Origin: Terribacillus saccharophilus
GTDB taxonomy: Bacteria > Bacillota > Bacilli > Bacillales > Amphibacillaceae
NCBI RefSeq assembly: GCF_002272745.1
Contig: NZ_NPBD01000007.1
Coordinates: 558,001-622,000, forward strand
Reading direction: 5' to 3'
DNA length: 64,000 bases
Shown: in pieces, positions 58,774 to 64,000 of the stretch
How the letters are laid out: the number at the start of each line of letters is the position of its first letter
How positions within the stretch are numbered: the stretch's first letter is position 1
Notes under the pieces: model-generated
Told to the model about the DNA's origin: nothing
Database searches by the model: none
The model's input: the letters and a program-made list of their open reading frames with translations, nothing else
Position numbers and translations under genes: made by a program

Positions 58774-61700
58774 GTGATAAGAAAGATTCCTGTAATGATG
58801 CTTATTACCATCCTGCTTATGCAAACTGTATTATCTGGTTCACTTGGAACCGCACAAGTTTTTGCAGAAGGAACGAATTCGGAAGCTTTTGAGGCGGTAA
58901 TCAAAGTAACTGATATGGAAGAGAACGCTATCAGTTCTGAGAATCGTTTAGACAGAGACGCACAGCTAACACTGAAAGTGAATTGGAACAAAAACCAGCA
59001 CACATCAGATCATACATACAAGATTACACTACCAGAACAACTTGACTTTACGATGATTGAATCAACAAATCTGCTTAATGCAGAAGAAGCTGAAATCGGA
59101 AAATATGAACTGAAAGATGGGGTACTATCTTTCCAATTTACGAATGAAGAACAAGAACCTGCAAGTGGAGAGCTGGAGGTTACAGCGCAGGTTGTCGAGA
59201 CTCTTCAGGCGAGCGAGGAGCAAGAGACCAACTTAACTTTCCTCGTGGAAAACAAAGAACAGGTAGTTCCGCTATTTTTAAATCCAGCAGCTGATAAAGA
59301 ACCGCTGCCGGAGGAAGAGCCTGTGGAGGAACAACAAGAAGATAAGGCTTCAGCTGAACCAGTGAAAGAAGAGGAGCAGCCTGTGGAAGAAGAAAAAGCG
59401 GCGGAGGAATCTGCAGCTGACAAGACTGAAGAAACAGATGAGCCTGTAAAAGTAGAGGCTGAAGAAACAGAGCCAGAACAAGAACAAGCGGAAGAAAATG
59501 ATGAAGTAAAACAAGAAAAAAATGAAATAGCGGCAGAAGATCGCCTTACAGGTGAAATAGAAGAAAATATCATCTCAAACATCGTATTAAAAGACAAAGA
59601 TGGAAACATCATCGATGCCGGCGAGAATCCGGAAAACCATCCTGCATTAGGGGATGAAGTAACAATCGATATGGAGTGGGCACTGCAAAATGGTCATCGA
59701 TATGGAGAAGGTTCAACTTTCACTTTCTCGCTACCGGATTATTTTGCAATCTACAATGATGTAGACGGACAGCTTGAGTTTGGTGATGAAAGTGTAGGAA
59801 CGTACAAACTGAGCATGGATGGAATGGTTGTCATGACGTTCAATGACAATATCACCAAGCTATCCAATGTAAAAGGTACGCTGCAATTCTGGACAGAGCT
59901 GCATGAAAAAATTGAAGGAAGTATCGAACAGGAAATCATTTTTACTATCAAAGAAGAAGACGTGGCGGTTATTCCAGTTAAATTCCAGCCGAAACCTGGA
60001 AATGCAATCGATAAATCTGGGAAGACAGATCGCGGTTATAACGCCAAAGAAATCACTTGGACAGTTGATTTCAACAAACAGTTGAAGACTATCGAAGATG
60101 CTGTACTGAAAGACCCGTTGCAAGCCAATCAACGGTTGCAGCCTGATTCGATCAAGGTATATAAGCTGGATGTTCAGCTTGATGGCAGTGTAAAGCAAGG
60201 GGAAGAAGTAAGGCCTTCTGCCTATACAGTACAAGAGGAACCTTTCCAGATCAATTTCGGCCAGCTTAAAGATGCTTACCGTGTAGAATTCAAGACAGAT
60301 ATTACGGATGCTGAAGGTACGAGATATGAGAATACAGCATTCTTGACAGGTTCGAACACAGAAGAGTTGTCAGCAAAGGCTTCTGTCGGTGTCAGTCGGG
60401 GTAAACCGCTGGCGAAACGCAGTATCGCTTATGATGCCGCAAAGCAAACCATTACATGGGAAATTCAATATAACTACAATGAAAAAAACATCCAGCAGCA
60501 AGACGCTGTATTGGAAGACTTGTTCGATGCTAGTCACGTGCTGATTCGCGAATCATTGAAGGTCGAAAAAATCACGATTGGCGAAAATGGACAGCAAGCA
60601 GGGACTGAACCGTATACGAACTATCGAGTGGACGAACAGCCTGCTGCAGATGGAAAGCGCGGATTCCAGCTACAATTTAACGAAGATATCCAGAACGCTT
60701 ATAAAATTACGTACCAGACCAAAGCAGATGGCCGTGTCATGGATGACGGCCGCATCAACAATAGTGTGACAGTTGGAGATAACAAGAGTGAAACTGGCCA
60801 GGGAGTCAGTCAGCAAGTACTCTCAAAAGGCTACTCCAATATCAACTATAAGGATAAAACGAATAACTGGACCATTGATTTCAATAAAGATTCCCATAAG
60901 ATGACAGATGTCTACATCACGGATACTTACCCGAATAAGGGACTGACGATGAAAGAGGATACGTTTAAGATAGTGGATCGTGCTACTGGTGAAACAGTAT
61001 CCAAGAATGAATATGAACTTGTTGTAACAGCAGACGGATTTACGGTCAAGTTCAAAAACGAGATCAAGACACCGTATCGCATCACCTATACTACTGCATT
61101 CAAATATGACCAGCTTGGAGAACAAAAACAGTTCCGAAACCATGTCCAGCTTGATTGGAAAGATGAGTCAGGCAAAGACCAGACCAAAGAGGCAGCAGCA
61201 GGATTCAATCCGGATAACTACACAGTGAACAACGGCTTTAAAAACGGATCCTATAATGCTGTTTCGAAGGAAATTACATGGAATGTCGGAGTCAACTATG
61301 ACTTGAAAGACTTGGATAATATTGTTGTGACAGATTATATCCAAGGCAAGCAAAACCTGGTCGACGGGTCACTGAAGGTATATGAAGTTGAACTGACCGG
61401 CGGCAATAATGGTGTCAGAAAAGGTGCAGAGCTGCAAGAAGGTACAGATTATCGTGTGGAAACTGTTAAGAACGATAAGAATGAGCCTGGATTTAAGTTG
61501 CATATCGTCAAAGATAACAGTAAGCCATATTGGATTGAGTACAAAACAAGCTTAGCTGGCGAACTGATTGTAAATCGTTACGATAACACAGCTACATTGA
61601 CTAGTGATGGTCTGGATCCAATCAACTTGAATGCACAGGTTTCCGTTTCGAATGGGGGCAGCTACAACGTAAAAGATGGCTCTCAAAACGGAAATGTGAT

Positions 61701-64000
61701 CAATTGGAAGATTGACATCAATAAAGGCCAATCACATGTATTGAAAGCGAAAGTAACTGATGAACAGCAAGCAAACCAGATCCTTTTAGAAGACAGCTTC
61801 AAGCTATACGAAACAAATGTAGCGCAAAATGGCGGTCTTTCAAAAGGCGGGGAAGTTCCAAAAGAAGCTTATAAACTCGATATCAATACAGCTGACGATG
61901 GCAGTCAGACGTTTGAGTTATCTTTCCTGGATGATATCGATCGCTCTTATATCCTGGAATACCAATCGTATATCAATGCTGCAAACGGCGAGTCGATCAG
62001 CAATAAAGCAACCTTCTCGGGTGAAAATATCACAACAGAAACAGTCGAATCAGGCAAGACGATCGTCGTCCGCAAGAGCGGAGGAAGTGGTACTGGTTCG
62101 GGAGAATACGGCAGCCTGGAAGTGTCCAAAGTGGACGCAGCTACAGGCGAGTCACTAGCTGGTGCGACATTCACGTTGTATGACAGTGAAGGGAAGATTG
62201 CAATCCGTACTGTGACAACAGGTGAAGATGGCAAAGCTCTATTCAAGAATCTGTTGTATGATGACTATCTCCTGAAAGAAGACAAAGCGCCGGAAGGCTA
62301 TGTGGTCGGCATCCAGGATACACAGAAGGTCACCGTGGATGGAGAATCGAAAACGACTATTCAAAACAAAGAGATTACGCGAGATGTGAAACTGACGAAA
62401 TATGATAGCGAGACGAGAGAAACACTTCAAGGAGCAGTTTTCACATTAGAGCAGCAAGTGGATGGAGAATGGAAACAAATCCAGGAGAACCTAACAACAG
62501 GTGAAGATGGAACAATTTCTGTTACAGATTTAGATGCTGGTAACTACCGTTTCATTGAGACAGAGGCACCGGATCTATACGATTTAAATAAGGATCCTGT
62601 TTACTTTGAAATCAAAGCGGAACAAACAACTGTTACGACTGTTACAAAAGATAATGCAGTCAAAAAGGGCAGTGTGAAACTGCAGAAGACCGATGAAGCA
62701 GGCAATCCACTGCAAGGTGCAGTCTTCACCTTGAAAGACGCCGCAGGCAAAATAGTAAAAGATAGACTCACAAGTGATGAAAATGGTTTGGTAGAAGTAA
62801 AGGATTTGCGACCAGGTAAATATGAAATCGTTGAAACGAAAGCACCGGAATTCTACCAGCTGGACGCAGCGGTGCATGAGTTTGAAATTAATCCAGCTAA
62901 ACAAGCAGAAATAGATCTTGGTAAGATTAAGAACAAGTTAGTCACTGGTTCTATTCAACTGACAAAAGTTGATGCAGATCAGAAAGAGACATTGCTTGCA
63001 GGAGCTGTGTTTGAACTTCAAACGGCAGATGGCAAGATGTTGAGAGAAGGTCTGACAACAAATGAAGCTGGTGTGCTCGTTGTGGATCAGCTTGTACCAG
63101 GTGATTATCAGCTAATCGAAACAATAGCGCCAAAGGATTACCAACTTGATCAGACACCAATACCTTTCACGATTGAGAAGAGCAACGAAGCAACGGTTCA
63201 AGTAGAGCGTGAAATGAGCAATAAGCTATTGCCAGGAGAAGTAATCCTGACAAAAGTGGATGACAGAGATGATTCTCTTCTAGCCGATGCAGAGTTTTCG
63301 CTTTATAAAGAAAATGGAGAGCTCATTCATGAAGGGTTAAAAACCGATGCAGAAGGAAAGCTGACTGTTTCTGATTTGCAGCCAGGCAGCTATTACTTCC
63401 AAGAAACAAAAGCACCGAATAATTATGAGTTGAATGGTGAAAAACTGCCGTTCACTATCGAGCGGAGTCAAGCAGAAGCTGCTCTAGTCAGAGCGGAAAA
63501 TACACTTACACCAGGAGCGGTTTCTTTGGTCAAGGTAGACGAAGATGATCAGAATCTTCGTTTGACAGGTGCAGAATATAAACTACAGGATGCAAATGGC
63601 GAGGTTGTGAAAGAAAGTCTTGTCACGAACGAAGAAGGAAGAATTGTCGTTGAAGATCTTGCTCCAGGTACTTACTACTTCGTGGAGACGAAAGCACCTG
63701 AACATTATCAACTGGACGACACACCAATTGAAGTGAAAGTAGAAAAAGGGCAGCAAGAAGCAGCTGTTGTCACTGCTACGAATACGCTTATTCCAGGAAG
63801 TGTCGTGCTGGAGAAGATTGATAGTGTCGATCATAGCATCACGCTGGAAGGCGCTTCCTTCAAGCTGGTGAACAGCAAGGGCGAAGTTGTGGAAGAAAGA
63901 CTGGTAACGGACAAAGATGGACGCATAATAGTCAACAATCTAAAGCCAGGCGAGTACCAGTTCATCGAAATCGACGCACCACAAGATTATGAGCTGGATG
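58774..64000 (+). CDS. Giant secreted adhesin with SpaA/Cna-B repeats (runs off the window)
   Basis: The frame is open from GTG at 58774 (GAGGAG 9 bp upstream) to the last base, at least 1742 residues. The signal peptide (about 1-31) ends AQVFAEG. An N-terminal Ig-like adhesin module is followed by an acidic Glu-rich linker (about 180-265), several collagen-binding-type Ig domains (about 266-1100: repeated ITWTVDFNK, ITWEIQYNY, NNWTIDFNK, ITWNVGVNY cores) and at least seven SpaA/Cna-B repeats of about 90 residues. These have the pattern LTKVD, GAVFEL, TTNEAG, LVPGDYQLIETIAP. Such repeats carry internal isopeptide bonds in pili and adhesins. A sortase LPXTG end is expected beyond the window. 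It is divergent from the sensor operon. Confidence 0.92.
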   Translation, partial: MIRKIPVMMLITILLMQTVLSGSLGTAQVFAEGTNSEAFEAVIKVTDMEENAISSENRLDRDAQLTLKVNWNKNQHTSDHTYKITLPEQLDFTMIESTNLLNAEEAEIGKYELKDGVLSFQFTNEEQEPASGELEVTAQVVETLQASEEQETNLTFLVENKEQVVPLFLNPAADKEPLPEEEPVEEQQEDKASAEPVKEEEQPVEEEKAAEESAADKTEETDEPVKVEAEETEPEQEQAEENDEVKQEKNEIAAEDRLTGEIEENIISNIVLKDKDGNIIDAGENPENHPALGDEVTIDMEWALQNGHRYGEGSTFTFSLPDYFAIYNDVDGQLEFGDESVGTYKLSMDGMVVMTFNDNITKLSNVKGTLQFWTELHEKIEGSIEQEIIFTIKEEDVAVIPVKFQPKPGNAIDKSGKTDRGYNAKEITWTVDFNKQLKTIEDAVLKDPLQANQRLQPDSIKVYKLDVQLDGSVKQGEEVRPSAYTVQEEPFQINFGQLKDAYRVEFKTDITDAEGTRYENTAFLTGSNTEELSAKASVGVSRGKPLAKRSIAYDAAKQTITWEIQYNYNEKNIQQQDAVLEDLFDASHVLIRESLKVEKITIGENGQQAGTEPYTNYRVDEQPAADGKRGFQLQFNEDIQNAYKITYQTKADGRVMDDGRINNSVTVGDNKSETGQGVSQQVLSKGYSNINYKDKTNNWTIDFNKDSHKMTDVYITDTYPNKGLTMKEDTFKIVDRATGETVSKNEYELVVTADGFTVKFKNEIKTPYRITYTTAFKYDQLGEQKQFRNHVQLDWKDESGKDQTKEAAAGFNPDNYTVNNGFKNGSYNAVSKEITWNVGVNYDLKDLDNIVVTDYIQGKQNLVDGSLKVYEVELTGGNNGVRKGAELQEGTDYRVETVKNDKNEPGFKLHIVKDNSKPYWIEYKTSLAGELIVNRYDNTATLTSDGLDPINLNAQVSVSNGGSYNVKDGSQNGNVINWKIDINKGQSHVLKAKVTDEQQANQILLEDSFKLYETNVAQNGGLSKGGEVPKEAYKLDINTADDGSQTFELSFLDDIDRSYILEYQSYINAANGESISNKATFSGENITTETVESGKTIVVRKSGGSGTGSGEYGSLEVSKVDAATGESLAGATFTLYDSEGKIAIRTVTTGEDGKALFKNLLYDDYLLKEDKAPEGYVVGIQDTQKVTVDGESKTTIQNKEITRDVKLTKYDSETRETLQGAVFTLEQQVDGEWKQIQENLTTGEDGTISVTDLDAGNYRFIETEAPDLYDLNKDPVYFEIKAEQTTVTTVTKDNAVKKGSVKLQKTDEAGNPLQGAVFTLKDAAGKIVKDRLTSDENGLVEVKDLRPGKYEIVETKAPEFYQLDAAVHEFEINPAKQAEIDLGKIKNKLVTGSIQLTKVDADQKETLLAGAVFELQTADGKMLREGLTTNEAGVLVVDQLVPGDYQLIETIAPKDYQLDQTPIPFTIEKSNEATVQVEREMSNKLLPGEVILTKVDDRDDSLLADAEFSLYKENGELIHEGLKTDAEGKLTVSDLQPGSYYFQETKAPNNYELNGEKLPFTIERSQAEAALVRAENTLTPGAVSLVKVDEDDQNLRLTGAEYKLQDANGEVVKESLVTNEEGRIVVEDLAPGTYYFVETKAPEHYQLDDTPIEVKVEKGQQEAAVVTATNTLIPGSVVLEKIDSVDHSITLEGASFKLVNSKGEVVEERLVTDKDGRIIVNNLKPGEYQFIEIDAPQDYELD
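62095..64000 (+). repeat. Tandem SpaA/Cna-B coding repeats
   Basis: At least seven units of about 85-92 codons begin at about 62095, 62376, 62665, 62938, 63230, 63508 and 63793. Each has a KVD-type start, a GAxF segment, a TxxxG turn and a Glu in the ETxAP motif, consistent with the Lys-Asn isopeptide chemistry of the family. Confidence 0.88.

Overview
The window is a chromosomal segment of a low-GC, spore-forming, motile and potentially competent Gram-positive bacterium of the family Bacillaceae. Diagnostic genes are spoIID, spoIIQ, spoIIID, mbl, flhO/flhP, comK, abrB, the dpp-ykf operon and a full set of wall teichoic acid (WTA) genes. The order spoIID - spoIIQ - spoIIID - mbl - flhO - flhP - fabZ resembles Bacillus subtilis, but the surrounding genes do not, so this is a relative of Bacillus. 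A halotolerant genus such as Terribacillus or Oceanobacillus is my guess, not a proof. No rRNA, tRNA, CRISPR array, insertion sequence or prophage was seen.

Layout. 1-7966: D-aminopeptidase (partial), dipeptide ABC transporter and three murein-peptide recycling enzymes (dppA-E, ykfA-C). 8073-15844: sporulation, cell shape and flagellar hook-basal body genes, interrupted by an orphan AimR-family peptide-receptor-like protein (10330-11397) and ending with fabZ. 15961-26283: comK, an unknown protein, a membrane acyltransferase, a Yip1-like/membrane-fusion protein pair, a glycosyltransferase, a wall-binding transglycosylase-like protein, an AbrB-type regulator, and a divergent SDR/TetR pair with a candidate operator. 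26299-29644 (minus strand): a four-gene operon resembling a three-component glycosylation system, with a paired small flippase in place of GtcA. 29936-33849: MurJ-family flippase, O-antigen-ligase-like protein and an Alg14/Alg13-like split glycosyltransferase. 34046-53490: the WTA locus (tagO, tagB, tagD, tagF, a TarS-like and a TagE/TarM-like glycosyltransferase, tagA, tagGH, an LCP ligase). Inside it are two giant GW-repeat autolysins that look like the two halves of staphylococcal Atl as separate genes. 53740-54400: a DUF1659/DUF2922/YvrJ trio. 54421-64000: a 1000-residue dual-kinase hybrid sensor and a response regulator with a BTAD domain, divergent from a very large SpaA/Cna-B adhesin that runs off the window.

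How it fits together. The right two thirds is largely a cell-envelope programme: make WTA (tagO/A/B/D/F), glycosylate it (TarS-like, TagE-like, and the flippase operon), export it (tagGH), attach it (LCP), bind and remodel the wall (GW autolysins, CWB2 protein) and display an adhesin under a dedicated sensor system.

The most striking unexplained signal is a set of 11-bp-spaced TTTACA/TTAACA/TTCACA repeats, the form of a PhoP box. They occur at the tagD, tagA, tagGH and tagO promoters on the template strand (the orientation linked to repression in B. subtilis tagA/tagD), and at the glycosylation operon and comK on the coding strand (the orientation linked to activation). This suggests phosphate-dependent switching of the envelope. 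I found it by reading; it has not been tested.
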